Notes: a model not told the origin generated them from the sequence alone. A stretch of 64,000 bases of DNA from Salinibaculum litoreum (GCA_009789175.1 CP046866.1:434001-498000); one strand, 5' to 3'; positions 41,271-51,187 are shown, counted from the first letter of the stretch. Numbers and translations: made by a program.

Positions 41271-42809
41271 CTGAGCCACGTCTACGTCGACTGGCGCACC
41301 AGCATCGCGCTGACGGGGACGGTCATCAAGTGGCTCGCCGTGGCGATGCTCGTCCCGCTTTTGACCAGTCTGGTCTATGGCGAGGGGACTGTGGTCTTTC
41401 TCGTCTCGATGGCTGTCGCCGTCGTCGTCGGCCTCGCACTCGAACAGCTCTCCGACGACGTCGAACTCGGCCCCCGCGAGTCGCTGTTTCTGGTCGCGCT
41501 CGCGTGGTTGTTGGTCTCTGTCGTCGGGGCCGTCCCGTACGTCGTTGCGGGCTATGGCACGACTTCGACGCTTGCCCATCCGGTCAACGCACTTTTCGAG
41601 TCGATGTCAGGGTTCACGACGACTGGTGCGACCGTCATGGGACAGATTTCGACCGACCAGCACTCGCATGCGTTGCTCATCTGGCGACAGCTCACCCAGT
41701 GGCTCGGCGGCATGGGTATCATCGTCCTCATGGTCGCTATCCTGCCCCAGATTGCCGTCAACGGCGCACAGCTGATGGATTCGGAAGCCCCAGGGCCAAG
41801 TCTCCAGAAGCTCACACCGCGCATCGCGGAGACGGCCCGCGTCCTCTGGCTGGTCTATCTCGGCTTCACTGTCCTGATGGTCGTGCTGTTGATGCTGCTG
41901 CATTTCTCGGGTGTCGCGCCCAACATGGACCTGTTTAACGCCGTTTCACACGCCTTTACTGCGCTCCCGACTGGCGGGTTCTCACCGCAGGCTGACAGCA
42001 TCGGCGCGTTCTCGCCTGCGGTCCAGTGGCTCGTCATCCCTTTCATGATAATCGCGGGAGCGAACTTCGCGCTGTTTTGGTTTCTGCTCAACGGCGACAC
42101 CGGCCGCTTTCTGGGTGACACGGAACTGCGGACCTACATCGGCTCGATTCTGGTGACGACGGGCGTTCTCGCCGTCATTCTCTTTCTCGGTGCGGCACCG
42201 ACGCTACGCCTCGGCGGAACCACCGAAGGCGTCACCGAGAACGCGCTCCGGCAGGCTGCCTTCCAGATTAGCTCGCTTTTGAACTCCACCGGATACGCGA
42301 CCAGCGACTTCGCCCAGTGGGACGCCCACGCTCAAATCCTCCTCCTCTTTGCGATGTTCATCGGTGGCTCAGCCGGGTCGACCGGCGGTGGCGTCAAGGT
42401 CGTCCGGTGGGTCGTCGCTATCAAGGCAGTCAAGCGGGAACTGGTGACCACGTCACACCCGGAGGAAGTCCGTCCGATTCGGCTCGGCAACCAGGTCATC
42501 GACGAAGGTGCAGTCCGGGGTGTGCTCGGCTTTACGATACTGTATCTCGTCCTCTTTGGCGTCGGTGCCGTCCTCATCTCGCTGGACGCTGCCCGCGTCG
42601 GTATCCACATGACGACGCTTGAGGCAGCCAGCGCGTGTCTGGCCACGCTGGGCAACATCGGACCCGGATTCGGATTCCTCGGCCCCTTCGGTAGCTATCT
42701 CGACTTCCCGTGGACCTCGAAGCTGTTCATGGTGTTCCTGATGTGGATTGGCAGACTGGAGATTATTCCAGTGCTGGTGCTGTTTACCGGTGCCTTCTGG
42801 CGGCGGTAG
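41271..42809 (+). CDS. trkH: TrkH-family potassium uptake channel protein
   Basis: About 512 residues. The first ATG/GTG (GTG 41340) would cut off conserved sequence (VDWRTSIALTGTVIKWLAVA), so a non-standard CTG at 41271 is proposed; TGA at 41262 closes the frame upstream. Selectivity-loop segments appear as ALFESMSGFTTTGATVMG, AVSHAFTALPTGGFSPQAD, MFIGGSAGSTGGGVKVVRWV and CLATLGNIGPGFGFLGPFG. It forms the membrane pore that takes up K+ and pairs with the cytoplasmic TrkA. trkA lies convergently just downstream. Confidence 0.85.
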   Translation: MSHVYVDWRTSIALTGTVIKWLAVAMLVPLLTSLVYGEGTVVFLVSMAVAVVVGLALEQLSDDVELGPRESLFLVALAWLLVSVVGAVPYVVAGYGTTSTLAHPVNALFESMSGFTTTGATVMGQISTDQHSHALLIWRQLTQWLGGMGIIVLMVAILPQIAVNGAQLMDSEAPGPSLQKLTPRIAETARVLWLVYLGFTVLMVVLLMLLHFSGVAPNMDLFNAVSHAFTALPTGGFSPQADSIGAFSPAVQWLVIPFMIIAGANFALFWFLLNGDTGRFLGDTELRTYIGSILVTTGVLAVILFLGAAPTLRLGGTTEGVTENALRQAAFQISSLLNSTGYATSDFAQWDAHAQILLLFAMFIGGSAGSTGGGVKVVRWVVAIKAVKRELVTTSHPEEVRPIRLGNQVIDEGAVRGVLGFTILYLVLFGVGAVLISLDAARVGIHMTTLEAASACLATLGNIGPGFGFLGPFGSYLDFPWTSKLFMVFLMWIGRLEIIPVLVLFTGAFWRR

Positions 42810-42860
42810 AATAGCAAGAAAAGCAGCTATCGCAGTCAGATGCGGTGGAAGACCGCCTTC

Positions 42861-44192
42861 TCAGAGCATCGACGTGACGGCGCTGACGTTGTCCGCCTCG
42901 GCGAAGACGACGACGCTGTCTCCCACTTCGATGACGGTGTCACCGCGGGGGATGACGAAGTCGCCGTTGCGCGTGATGGCTCCGATGACGATACCCTCGG
43001 GGAGATCCTTGATTGAATCCTGGATTTGTCGGCCGGTGAGGACGCTGTCGGCGTCTGCCTCGATTTCGATAACCTCTGCCCGGTCGTTCTCGATGAGTGC
43101 GACGTTCTCGGCGCGACGCTCGCGAGTGAACCGCGTGATTTCCTCGGCGGTGGCCTCACGCGGACTAATCGCCACGTCGACGCCGACGGCCTCGAACAGC
43201 TGTGAGTACCCAGTCTCGTTGACGATGGCGACGGCGTTGTCGACGCCCAGCCGCTTCGTGAGAAGCGAGACCAGCAGGTTACGCTCGTTGCGCTTCAGCG
43301 CCGCGATGACGGTGTCGACTTCACCGACGTGTTCCCGTTCGAGGAACTCGCTGTCGGTCGCGTCGTGTTCCAGTACCGTCGTCTTCGGCAGACGTTCGGC
43401 GAGTTCGCGTGCCCGTTCGTGGTCGTGTTCGACAAGCCTGGGTTTCAGTCCCTGTTCCTCGAAGAGCGTGGCGATTTCGGCTGCCACCTCGGTCCCGCCG
43501 ACGATGAGGATGTCGTCGACATCGCCTGCGTGAGGTGACACCTCCGAGCCAAAGCCGCGAACGCTCTCCTGGGACCCGATGACGACCACCTCGTCCTCGG
43601 CCTCGATTCGCGTCGTCCCCGTGGGGATTATCACCTCGTCGTCCCGGAACACGGCCGCGAACGTCAGTGACTCGAAGCGGTCGGCCTCCTGGATTGTCTG
43701 GCCTGCGACGGGACTGCCCTCGGGAATCGCAAACTCGGCCATCTGCACGCGGCCGCCGGCGAAGGTGTCGACATCCCGCGCCGCTGGCAGGCCGACGACG
43801 CGGACGACGCTCTTTGCCGTCAGCGCCGTCGTTCCGACCATAAAGTCTACGCCGAAGGCACCCTCGGCCTGGTGCCAGGTCTCTAAGTAGCTCGTTCCCT
43901 TCACTCGGGCGATTGTGAAGGGGTCGGATATCGTCTTCGCCGTTCCGCAGGTGATGATGTTCGTCTCGTCGTCGTCAGTGCTTGCGATGAGCATGTCGGC
44001 GTCGCCGATGCCGGCCTCCTGAAGCACCGTCAGCGAGGCTCCGTCGCCTTGAATGGCCAGCGCATCGACGTTGTAGTTCAGCTCTTCGACTTTCTCTTCG
44101 TCGACATCGATGACGACCACGTCGTGTGACCCAGCGAGGCTGGATGCGATCGACGAGCCGACCTCCCCGGCTCCGACAATAACTATACGCAC
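42861..44192 (-). CDS. trkA: Potassium transport regulator TrkA (two RCK units)
   Basis: A 443-residue protein. MRIVIVGAGEVGSSIASSLA and VVVIDVDEEKVEELNYNVDALAIQGDG form the first NAD-binding domain, followed by a TrkA-C part (GRVQMAEFAIPEGSPVAGQT). DDILIVGGTEVAAEIATLFE opens the second RCK-N/C pair, ending ITRNGDFVIPRGDTVIEVGD. Binding of NADH/ATP gates the partner TrkH. The gene is convergent with trkH, 51 bp apart. Confidence 0.92.
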   Translation of the reverse strand: MRIVIVGAGEVGSSIASSLAGSHDVVVIDVDEEKVEELNYNVDALAIQGDGASLTVLQEAGIGDADMLIASTDDDETNIITCGTAKTISDPFTIARVKGTSYLETWHQAEGAFGVDFMVGTTALTAKSVVRVVGLPAARDVDTFAGGRVQMAEFAIPEGSPVAGQTIQEADRFESLTFAAVFRDDEVIIPTGTTRIEAEDEVVVIGSQESVRGFGSEVSPHAGDVDDILIVGGTEVAAEIATLFEEQGLKPRLVEHDHERARELAERLPKTTVLEHDATDSEFLEREHVGEVDTVIAALKRNERNLLVSLLTKRLGVDNAVAIVNETGYSQLFEAVGVDVAISPREATAEEITRFTRERRAENVALIENDRAEVIEIEADADSVLTGRQIQDSIKDLPEGIVIGAITRNGDFVIPRGDTVIEVGDSVVVFAEADNVSAVTSML

Positions 44193-44381
44193 ACTCGGTC
44201 CCCCGCGGCTGTCATATCACGGCCATTCCGGTGGCGTTGGTAAGTGGGTTTCCATCGCGGGGAACACACCGATACATGACGCTTAAGTCCGCTGGCGCGG
44301 ACTACCCGGGTATGAACCCTGTCTCGTCCACGCTTCCCACTGGACAGTCGACGGACATCCCTGTCACTCCCCGGATGGCCG

Positions 44382-44846
44382 ATGACTGACCTCTTCGACC
44401 GCGTGTTGCTCCCCGTTGCTAGCCCCGAAGACGCTCGTACGACGTGTCGAGCAGCCCGTGAGTACCTCACCGGGAGCGCTACCGCAGTCCACGTCATCGA
44501 GAAGGCCGGCGGTGCCCCTGATAAAGCAGGCGTCGAGCAACGGGAAGAGTACGCCCAGGAGTGTTTCGACGCTTTCACCGACTGTCTCGACGATGGCCGC
44601 GAGATAGAGACGGAAATCCGCTACGGTACGGACGTGGCTGACACCATCTTCCAGGCCGCAACCGACCACGACGCGACGGCAATCGTCATCACGCCCCGGG
44701 GTGGCAGTCGGTGGGTTCGCCTGCTGACCGGCGACGTGGCGCTTGATATCGTCACCGAGACGGACCGGCCCGTCGTCGTCCTGCCGGACGTTGCCCATGA
44801 GGACGAGGCCGAGGTAGCGGAGTCTGAGGGTGGTGATGGGACGTGA
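44382..44846 (+). CDS. Universal stress protein (UspA family)
   Basis: A 154-residue protein. MTDLFDRVLLPVASPEDART starts the fold, and IRYGTDVADTIFQAATDHDA leads to the nucleotide loop ITPRGGSRWVRLLTGDVALD, which corresponds to the G-x2-G-x9-G(S/T) site but lacks the final Ser. The C-terminal strand is RPVVVLPDV. It overlaps the downstream transporter gene by 4 bp (GTGA), so the two are translationally coupled. It may act with the transporter as a stress or nucleotide sensor. Confidence 0.83.
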   Translation: MTDLFDRVLLPVASPEDARTTCRAAREYLTGSATAVHVIEKAGGAPDKAGVEQREEYAQECFDAFTDCLDDGREIETEIRYGTDVADTIFQAATDHDATAIVITPRGGSRWVRLLTGDVALDIVTETDRPVVVLPDVAHEDEAEVAESEGGDGT

Positions 44847-47101
44847 GTGGAGAGGAACAGGACCTCGCGAAAGACCTCGGTCCGCTGGCGGCACTGACCA
44901 TCGGCGTCGGGACGATGATCGGTGCGGGCATCTTCGTGTTGCCCGGCGAAGCGATTCTCCGGTCCGGGTCCCTGGCCTCCATTGCTTTCCTTCTCGGTGG
45001 CGTCATCGCGATGTTCACCGCGCTGTCGGCTAGCGAACTCGGGACGGCAATGCCTCGCTCCGGCGGGGCGTACTACTATGTCAACCATGCACTCGGTCCG
45101 CTCTTTGGCTCGGTCGCAGGGTGGGCCAACTGGCTCGGTCTGGCCTTCGCGAGTGCGTTCTACATGGTCGGGTTCGGGCGATACATCAACCGTATCTTCG
45201 GCGTCACTGGCGACCTGGCGCTTGGCCCGCTCTCTATCCCTTATGTCACGGTGACGGCGCTCGCTGGCGGGGCCTTCTTCGTCGCGGTCAACTACATCGG
45301 CGCGAAGGAAACCGGTCGCCTCCAGAACATCATCGTCATCCTGCTGGTCGCTATCCTCGCCGTGTTCACGCTGCTGGGGACCTTCCGGGCGGACCCGTCG
45401 AACCTTCCGGACGCACGGAGCGTCGTCGACACGCTGGAGACCACGGGCCTGATTTTCGTCTCCTATCTCGGGTTCGTCCAGATTACCAGCGTCGCCGAGG
45501 AAATCAAAAACCCCGGACGGAACCTCCCACGGGCAGTCATCGGGAGTGTCGTTCTGGTGACGGTCATCTACGCGCTCGTCCTCATCGTGATGAGCGCGGC
45601 CGTCCCGAAGGGCTTCATCGCCGATACGGTCACCGGCGACCCGAACTCTATCGCAGTCGTCGAGGTCGGTGAGTATCTTCAGGGGGCAGTGATGGGTGGG
45701 GCCTTGCTGTTTGGGGGTCTGCTCGCGACGGCTTCGAGTGCGAACGCCTCCATTCTGGCATCGTCGCGCATCAACTTCGCGATGGGCCGGGACCGTATCG
45801 TCACGCCGAAGCTCAACGAGATTCATGGCCGCTTCGGGACGCCCTACCGCTCTATCGCCATTACCGGCGGTCTGATTCTGTTTTTCATTCTCGTCGGTAA
45901 CCTGACGTTGCTCTCCGGTGCTGCGTCCGGACTTCACCTCGTCATCTACGGGTTGCTCAACGTCGCACTCATCGTCATGCGCTATGTCAACCCCGAGGAG
46001 TACGCACCGGATTTCACCGTCCCGCTGTACCCGCTATTGCCACTCTGTGGTATCGTCTTCTCCTTTGCACTGCTGGCTTTCGTCGAGACGGACGCACTGA
46101 TCGTCACCTTCAGCATAACCGGTGCGGCAGTCCTCTGGTATATCGTCTACGCCCGGAGTCGGACGGAGAAACAGGGTATCATCGGCCAGTACATCCTGAA
46201 CCGGACCGAGGAGATGCCCGATGCAGCCGTCTCGGCGGCCGCAGGTGTCCAGCCTGACGGCGGCGACTACCGCGTGATGGTCCCGCTCGCAAACCCCGAA
46301 CACGAACAGGACCTCGTCGAACTCGGGGGGACAATCGCCAAACAGCGCGGCGGCACGCTCGTACTCGCCCATATCACGAAGGTACCCGACCAGATAGCGC
46401 TTCCACAGGCGGCCGACTACGCCGACGAACTGGACGAGTCCACCGAAGAGATACTCGCGGCAGCAGAGGCTGACGCCGAGTCCTTTGATATCCCCGTCGA
46501 GACCCACCGTATCCTCTCTCACCGTGGGTTCGAGGAGATATTCGATGCCGCGCGCACCCACGACGCCGACCTCACTGTCATGGGCTGGGGGCCGGACTCA
46601 CACGGCTCGCCCGGCCGTGCCGAGTCTGCTTTCGACGACGTGGCTGGCGACATCCCCTGTGACTTCCTCGTGTTGAAAGATCGCGGGTTCGATCCATCGA
46701 AGGTCCTCGTTCCGACCGCTGGCGGTCCTGATTCGGACCTCAGTGCCTCCGTCGCCAGGTATCTCCGAGCCAAGTACGAGTCGGAGATCACGCTGTTGCA
46801 CGTCGCCGACGGTGACGACGATGTCACACGCACCGAAGCCGAAACGTTCCTCGATACCTGGGCGGACGAACACGACCTGGGCGACGCGACCCAGCGCGTC
46901 GAGACCGGGGACGTAGAGACGGCCATTGAGCAAGCAGCAGAGGATGCCTCGATGGTCATTATCGGCGCGACCGAACAGGGACTGCTCTCGCGGCTGGTCA
47001 GTGGCTCGCTCGTGCTCGATGTGGTCGACGACGTGGACTGTTCCGTGTTGCTCGCCGAGAAGTACCGCAAGCGCTCGCTGCGCGAGCGGCTCTTTGGCTA
47101 A
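44843..47101 (+). CDS. APC-type amino acid permease fused to two Usp domains
   Basis: A 752-residue protein from a GTG start. Residues 1-440 form a twelve-helix APC permease (LAALTIGVGTMIGAGIFVLPG, GGVIAMFTALSASELGTAMP, RSGGAYYYVNHALGPLFGSV). Two Usp domains follow: one near 465-610 (DYRVMVPLANPEHEQDLVEL) and one near 615-745 (VLVPTAGGPDSDLSASVARY, then MVIIGATEQGLLSRLVSGSL). It probably imports an amino acid or amine, with the Usp domains binding nucleotides to control flux. The preceding Usp gene overlaps it. Confidence 0.87.
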   Translation: MSGEEQDLAKDLGPLAALTIGVGTMIGAGIFVLPGEAILRSGSLASIAFLLGGVIAMFTALSASELGTAMPRSGGAYYYVNHALGPLFGSVAGWANWLGLAFASAFYMVGFGRYINRIFGVTGDLALGPLSIPYVTVTALAGGAFFVAVNYIGAKETGRLQNIIVILLVAILAVFTLLGTFRADPSNLPDARSVVDTLETTGLIFVSYLGFVQITSVAEEIKNPGRNLPRAVIGSVVLVTVIYALVLIVMSAAVPKGFIADTVTGDPNSIAVVEVGEYLQGAVMGGALLFGGLLATASSANASILASSRINFAMGRDRIVTPKLNEIHGRFGTPYRSIAITGGLILFFILVGNLTLLSGAASGLHLVIYGLLNVALIVMRYVNPEEYAPDFTVPLYPLLPLCGIVFSFALLAFVETDALIVTFSITGAAVLWYIVYARSRTEKQGIIGQYILNRTEEMPDAAVSAAAGVQPDGGDYRVMVPLANPEHEQDLVELGGTIAKQRGGTLVLAHITKVPDQIALPQAADYADELDESTEEILAAAEADAESFDIPVETHRILSHRGFEEIFDAARTHDADLTVMGWGPDSHGSPGRAESAFDDVAGDIPCDFLVLKDRGFDPSKVLVPTAGGPDSDLSASVARYLRAKYESEITLLHVADGDDDVTRTEAETFLDTWADEHDLGDATQRVETGDVETAIEQAAEDASMVIIGATEQGLLSRLVSGSLVLDVVDDVDCSVLLAEKYRKRSLRERLFG

Positions 47102-47173
47102 TCCGATTTCCCGTCTGCCGTCTGTCTGACGGTGAATTATGTGCTGTGGCCGGGTAATTTGGCCCAAGAGCGC

Positions 47174-49255
47174 ATGGCAGAAACAGAACACATCACGGTC
47201 GCGGAGGAGAGCGAGGGACCGGGCGGTGGCGGTGACCCCGGTTCGGAGGTGTCCCTCCCGGTCGTGGAGTTGCTGACCGGGCGTGGCTTCGTCACCGGCA
47301 AAAGCGGGTCCGGGAAGTCAAACACTGCAAGCGTCGTCGCCGAGAAACTACTCGATAACGGTTTTGGACTGCTCATCGTCGATATCGACGGCGAGTACTA
47401 CGGTCTCAAAGAGGAGTACGAGATTTTACACGCCGGCGCCGACGAGGAGTGTGATATCCAGATTACGGCCGAACACGCAGAGAAGATGGCCTCACTCGCG
47501 CTGGAGCAAAACGTCCCCATCATTCTCGACATCTCCTCGTTTCTCGATGAGGACGAAGCCGAAGAGGTGCTGACTGCCGTTGCCCGCCATCTCTTTGCCA
47601 AGGCCAAAAAGCAAAAACAGCCCTTCCTGATGCTCGTCGAGGAGGTCCACGAGTACATTCCCGAGGGTGGCAGCGTCGGCGAATGCGGGAAGATGCTCAT
47701 CAAAATCGGCAAGCGCGGGCGCAAACACGGGCTGGGTATCGTCGGCATCAGTCAGCGCCCTGCCGACGTGAAAAAGGACTTCATCACGCAGTGTGACTGG
47801 CTGGTCTGGCACCGCCTGACCTGGAACAACGACACCAAGGTCGTCAGTCGCATCCTCGACTCCGAATACGCGAGCGCCGTCGAAGACCTCGATGACGGCG
47901 AGGGCTTTCTGATGACCGACTGGGCGGAGGCCGTTCGCCGGGTGCAGTTCCAGCGCAAGCAGACCTTCGACGCCGGTGCCACGCCGGGACTTGATGACTT
48001 CGAGCGCCCGGACCTGAAATCCGTCAGCGACGATTTGGTCTCCGAACTCGCGGAAATAAGCGAACAGCAGCAGGCCCACGAGGACCGCATCGCCGAACTC
48101 CGGGAGGAACTGGACAAGAAAAATTCCCGCATCGCGGAACTGGAAGCGGAACTGCAGGACGCCCGCGATTTGAGCCGGATGGCCGACCAGTTCGTCGACG
48201 CGCTCGTCCAGCAGACCGACGGGTACAACCCCGGCAAGACCGAGCAAGAGCGGATGCGCGAACAGCGCCAGTCCGGCGCGTCCCCGGCGGACGTCGACGC
48301 AGCCGTCGCCACCGTCGACGAGGACACGACCGAGGCCGAAGAGGACGACGGCGGGAGCGATACCGCGGCTGAGGATGATGCTGAGGACGGCAGTGCGTTC
48401 GGTGACGACGCCGGCGCTGCCTTCGCCGCGATGGCCGACGGCGATTTCGATGCAGCGGACGACGCGGACGAGAACGCTGAGACATCCCCTGAGGAGGCGA
48501 GTCCTGACTCGTCGAACCCAGACGCAAGCGAGGGAGACGACGGGTTCAGCGCCGAGGAAATGCTGGGCCGTCTCAGTTCCGTCACCGAGACGCCGAAGGG
48601 CGCTGCGACGACCGACGGCGGGGCGACTGTCGAGGACGGGCCGGATATCGTTCCCGGCCCCGACGCCGACACCGGTATCATCGACGCTGATGCGGCTGCC
48701 GACACTGACGACGGAGAGGACGATGCCACAGCCCCCCCACAGCCCGACAGCACCGAGGAGACGGCCGCGGACGGTGACGACATCATCGATGGTGACGAGT
48801 CCGCGCCACAGGAGTTCCGTGAGGGCATCGCCAGCCGCGGGGCCAGCGAGTTCGACATCGTCGACGCCGAGGACGCCGAGGAGTCACTGTCGGACGACGG
48901 CGAGGAACCACTCGTCGTCCGCGAACTGAAAGCCGATATCGCCGGCATGGAGACGAAAACCCGCAAGATGCTCCAGTTCTACCGCCAGTTCGGTCCGGAA
49001 ACTCCACTGAACGCTCACTTCTCCGCCGGCGGTGACGGCGACCGGACCAACGCCTATGCTCACAACCGCACTTTGCGGACGATGGGCGTCATCCAGCACG
49101 TCGGCCGGGGCCGCTACGAGTACTGTCTGCGCGAGCACCTCCGCGAGGAACTGGACGGGTACGTCGAGGACGACCTCGTCGAGGAGTTCGCCACGAACAT
49201 CGAACGCCGGACGCTCGACGGTACGGAGACCGACGCCGAAACCGACGACGAGTAA
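47174..49255 (+). CDS. HerA-like (DUF87) ATPase with acidic linker and winged-helix tail
   Basis: 693 residues from MAETEHITVAEESEGPGGGG. GRGFVTGKSGSGKSNTASVV is Walker A (42-49), LLIVDIDGEYYGLKEEYEIL follows, and FLMLVEEVHEYIPEGGSVGE is Walker B. GISQRPADVKKDFITQCDWL is the sensor region. A coiled coil (EISEQQQAHEDRIAELREEL) leads to about 250 disordered, Asp/Ala-rich residues. The C-terminal domain (MLQFYRQFGPETPLNAHFSA, AYAHNRTLRTMGVIQHVGRG) looks winged-helix. HerA-type hexamers translocate DNA, in archaea with NurA; no nurA is adjacent, so the role is unclear. Confidence 0.83.
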   Translation: MAETEHITVAEESEGPGGGGDPGSEVSLPVVELLTGRGFVTGKSGSGKSNTASVVAEKLLDNGFGLLIVDIDGEYYGLKEEYEILHAGADEECDIQITAEHAEKMASLALEQNVPIILDISSFLDEDEAEEVLTAVARHLFAKAKKQKQPFLMLVEEVHEYIPEGGSVGECGKMLIKIGKRGRKHGLGIVGISQRPADVKKDFITQCDWLVWHRLTWNNDTKVVSRILDSEYASAVEDLDDGEGFLMTDWAEAVRRVQFQRKQTFDAGATPGLDDFERPDLKSVSDDLVSELAEISEQQQAHEDRIAELREELDKKNSRIAELEAELQDARDLSRMADQFVDALVQQTDGYNPGKTEQERMREQRQSGASPADVDAAVATVDEDTTEAEEDDGGSDTAAEDDAEDGSAFGDDAGAAFAAMADGDFDAADDADENAETSPEEASPDSSNPDASEGDDGFSAEEMLGRLSSVTETPKGAATTDGGATVEDGPDIVPGPDADTGIIDADAAADTDDGEDDATAPPQPDSTEETAADGDDIIDGDESAPQEFREGIASRGASEFDIVDAEDAEESLSDDGEEPLVVRELKADIAGMETKTRKMLQFYRQFGPETPLNAHFSAGGDGDRTNAYAHNRTLRTMGVIQHVGRGRYEYCLREHLREELDGYVEDDLVEEFATNIERRTLDGTETDAETDDE

Positions 49256-49355
49256 TTTCGGTCATGTCCGACAGAACGGGACAGGAACTTCGCTATGACT
49301 GGTTGGCGACAGTCTCGTCGCCGGTGTGTTTGTGCTTTCTCCGTCGTCGGAATGA

Positions 49356-50000
49356 CTACAGCGGGTCGACGAGGTCTTCGAGGGCGGCCTGTGGGTCATC
49401 GGCCTTGGCGACGCCGCTGGCCAGCAGGACGCCGTCGGCCCCCAGCTCGCGGGCCGCGACCACGTCGTCGCCGGTCGAGATGCCTGCGCCACAGTAGACA
49501 TCGACGCTTTCGTCGACAGCGGCGGCCGCATCGACTGCATCTCGGACGATATCGGGGTCTGCTTGACTGACTGGCGTGCCGGTCCCGATGAGTTCCGGTG
49601 GCTCGACGGCGACGGCGTCGGGCCCGAGCGCTGCTGCGGCGGCTATCTGCTCGGGATTGTTCGCACAGACGACCGTGTCCAACCCCGTTCGTTCGGCGGC
49701 CTCGAGGCTGGCGTCGATATCGGCCAGCTTCAGCCGGTTCTCCGAGTGGTTCAACAGCGTGCCGGTCGCACCGGCGTCGGCGGTCGCCTCCGCGAGCGTG
49801 GAGCCGGTGTGACTCCCGTGTTCGACGGGGCTGACGTGCTGGGCCCAGGTCTCGACGCCAGTTTCTGCGACCTGCTGGAGATGCGCGGCCTGTGGCGCAA
49901 TCGCGACTGTCGCATCCGATTCTTCGGCGACTGTCGCCGCGGCGGCGGCGACTTCCTCGGGGTCACACGGGTACGCCTTGAGATTGACGAGAACGAACAT
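49356..50000 (-). CDS. tpiA: Triosephosphate isomerase (archaeal type)
   Basis: A 214-residue protein, shorter than the bacterial form, as in archaea. [20 protein letters not shown] carries the catalytic Lys, [20 protein letters not shown] the His, and [20 protein letters not shown] the catalytic Glu. [20 protein letters not shown] closes the phosphate site. It interconverts dihydroxyacetone phosphate and glyceraldehyde 3-phosphate. It is divergent from the response-regulator gene, with about 90 bp between starts. Confidence 0.92.
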   Translation of the reverse strand: MFVLVNLKAYPCDPEEVAAAAATVAEESDATVAIAPQAAHLQQVAETGVETWAQHVSPVEHGSHTGSTLAEATADAGATGTLLNHSENRLKLADIDASLEAAERTGLDTVVCANNPEQIAAAAALGPDAVAVEPPELIGTGTPVSQADPDIVRDAVDAAAAVDESVDVYCGAGISTGDDVVAARELGADGVLLASGVAKADDPQAALEDLVDPL

Positions 50001-50057
50001 ACAGGAGCGGGGAGTGGACCGGCAAAATAGGTTGCGTGTCCTGTTGAGGCCGAACCC

Positions 50058-50067
50058 TATATATACC
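50058..50067 (+). promoter_or_regulatory. TATA box of the HalX response regulator
   Basis: CTATATATAC is centred 31 bp before the GTG at 50094 and about 10 bp before the alternative GTG at 50073. The spacing argues for 50094 as the real start. Confidence 0.55.
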
Positions 50068-50093
50068 GTGTCGTGGTAGGCTTGGACGAATCT

Positions 50094-50657
50094 GTGACAT
50101 CGGATACTACCGCGGAGGCCGCGAAGGTGCTCATCGTCGAGGATGAACAGGAGCTTGCAGACCTCTATCACGACTACCTTCGAGACGCCTACGACGTGGA
50201 CATGGCCTACAGCGGTGAGGAGGCCATCGAGATGCTCTCCGACGAGTACGACGCGGTGTTACTCGACCGTCGGATGCCCGTGGTTTCGGGCAACGAAGTG
50301 GTCGCGGCTATCGAGGAGCAAAACGTCCAGTGCCGCGTCGCCATGGTCACAGCGGTCAACCCCGACTTCGACATCATCGACCTCCAGATAGACGACTATC
50401 TCGTCAAGCCTGTCACGCGCCAGGAAGTGCTCGATACCGTCGACCGACTGCTGACAATCAACGAGTACAACGACCGCGTACAGGAACTCACCTCGAAGAA
50501 ACTCAAGCGGAACGTCCTGGAGGTCGAGAAGACGAAATCCGAACTCAAAGAGAGCGATGAGTTCGAGCAACTCGCGGCAGAAATCGAGGAACTCGAAGTA
50601 GAAGTCGAGAGTATTGCCGACGAACTCGATGCCGAAAACCTCGAACGGTATATCTAG
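50094..50657 (+). CDS. Response regulator with HalX domain
   Basis: About 187 residues from GTG 50094, or seven more from GTG 50073. The receiver domain reads [40 protein letters not shown] (phosphorylated Asp in LLDRRMP), with [11 protein letters not shown] and [20 protein letters not shown] (conserved Lys). The C-terminal HalX domain ([20 protein letters not shown]) ends in coiled coil. It has no DNA-binding domain, so it probably signals through protein contacts. No histidine kinase is adjacent. Confidence 0.87.
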   Translation: MTSDTTAEAAKVLIVEDEQELADLYHDYLRDAYDVDMAYSGEEAIEMLSDEYDAVLLDRRMPVVSGNEVVAAIEEQNVQCRVAMVTAVNPDFDIIDLQIDDYLVKPVTRQEVLDTVDRLLTINEYNDRVQELTSKKLKRNVLEVEKTKSELKESDEFEQLAAEIEELEVEVESIADELDAENLERYI

Positions 50658-51187
50658 TCCTTCCGCTCGACGACATCACCGAGGGTGTATTCGCCGGTCG
50701 AGGACCCACCTTCCCACTCGGTGTCGTCCGTCCCGCTTGCTGCAGACAGCGAGATGTCGAGTTCGTTCTCCAGTTTTTGCTGGACATCGTCGCTGGGCAG
50801 CGTATTGCCGTGTTCGAGTTTGCTGATGAGGCTTGCCTTCTCGTTGAGTGACTTTGCCAGCTCCTCCTGGGTGAGTCCACGGGATTCACGGGCGTTGCGG
50901 ATACGGTCGTCGTAATCCTGTGCAATCTCGTCCATATCGTCGAACATGTCCCGGCTCCGTCCGCCGCCCGAGGACCCCGATGAGCCAGTCGACCGACCGC
51001 TCGACGAACTGGAGGAAGAACTCGAACTGCTTGTCGAGTATTTCGTGGACGTGCTGGAGGAACTCTCCTCCGTTTTCACTTCCGTCCCGAAGTCGGTACA
51101 GGAATCACAGACATCAAGCTCAGCGCCTTCGACCTTCACGCGGTTCGGACTGGACGTCTCCGTCCCGCACATCTCACACTGGACCAT
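50654..51187 (-). CDS. MBF1-type transcription factor
   Basis: A 177-residue protein. MVQCEMCGTETSSPNRVKVE and LDVCDSCTDFG form the N-terminal zinc ribbon. A Ser/Gly-rich linker follows (SSSSTSTKYSTSSSSSSSSS). The helix-turn-helix is RNARESRGLTQEELAKSLNE with KASLISKLEHGNTLPSDDVQ. This is the archaeal multiprotein bridging factor 1 layout, proposed to bridge TBP and gene-specific activators. It ends 4 bp into the convergent response-regulator gene. Confidence 0.88.
   Translation of the reverse strand: MVQCEMCGTETSSPNRVKVEGAELDVCDSCTDFGTEVKTEESSSSTSTKYSTSSSSSSSSSSSGRSTGSSGSSGGGRSRDMFDDMDEIAQDYDDRIRNARESRGLTQEELAKSLNEKASLISKLEHGNTLPSDDVQQKLENELDISLSAASGTDDTEWEGGSSTGEYTLGDVVERKD

Noticed and set aside
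41261-41938. 225-residue plus-strand frame starting at GTG 41261 as a separate gene
   Set aside because: Arg/His-rich shadow overlapping trkH; only its first codons matter, as a possible frameshifted start of trkH.
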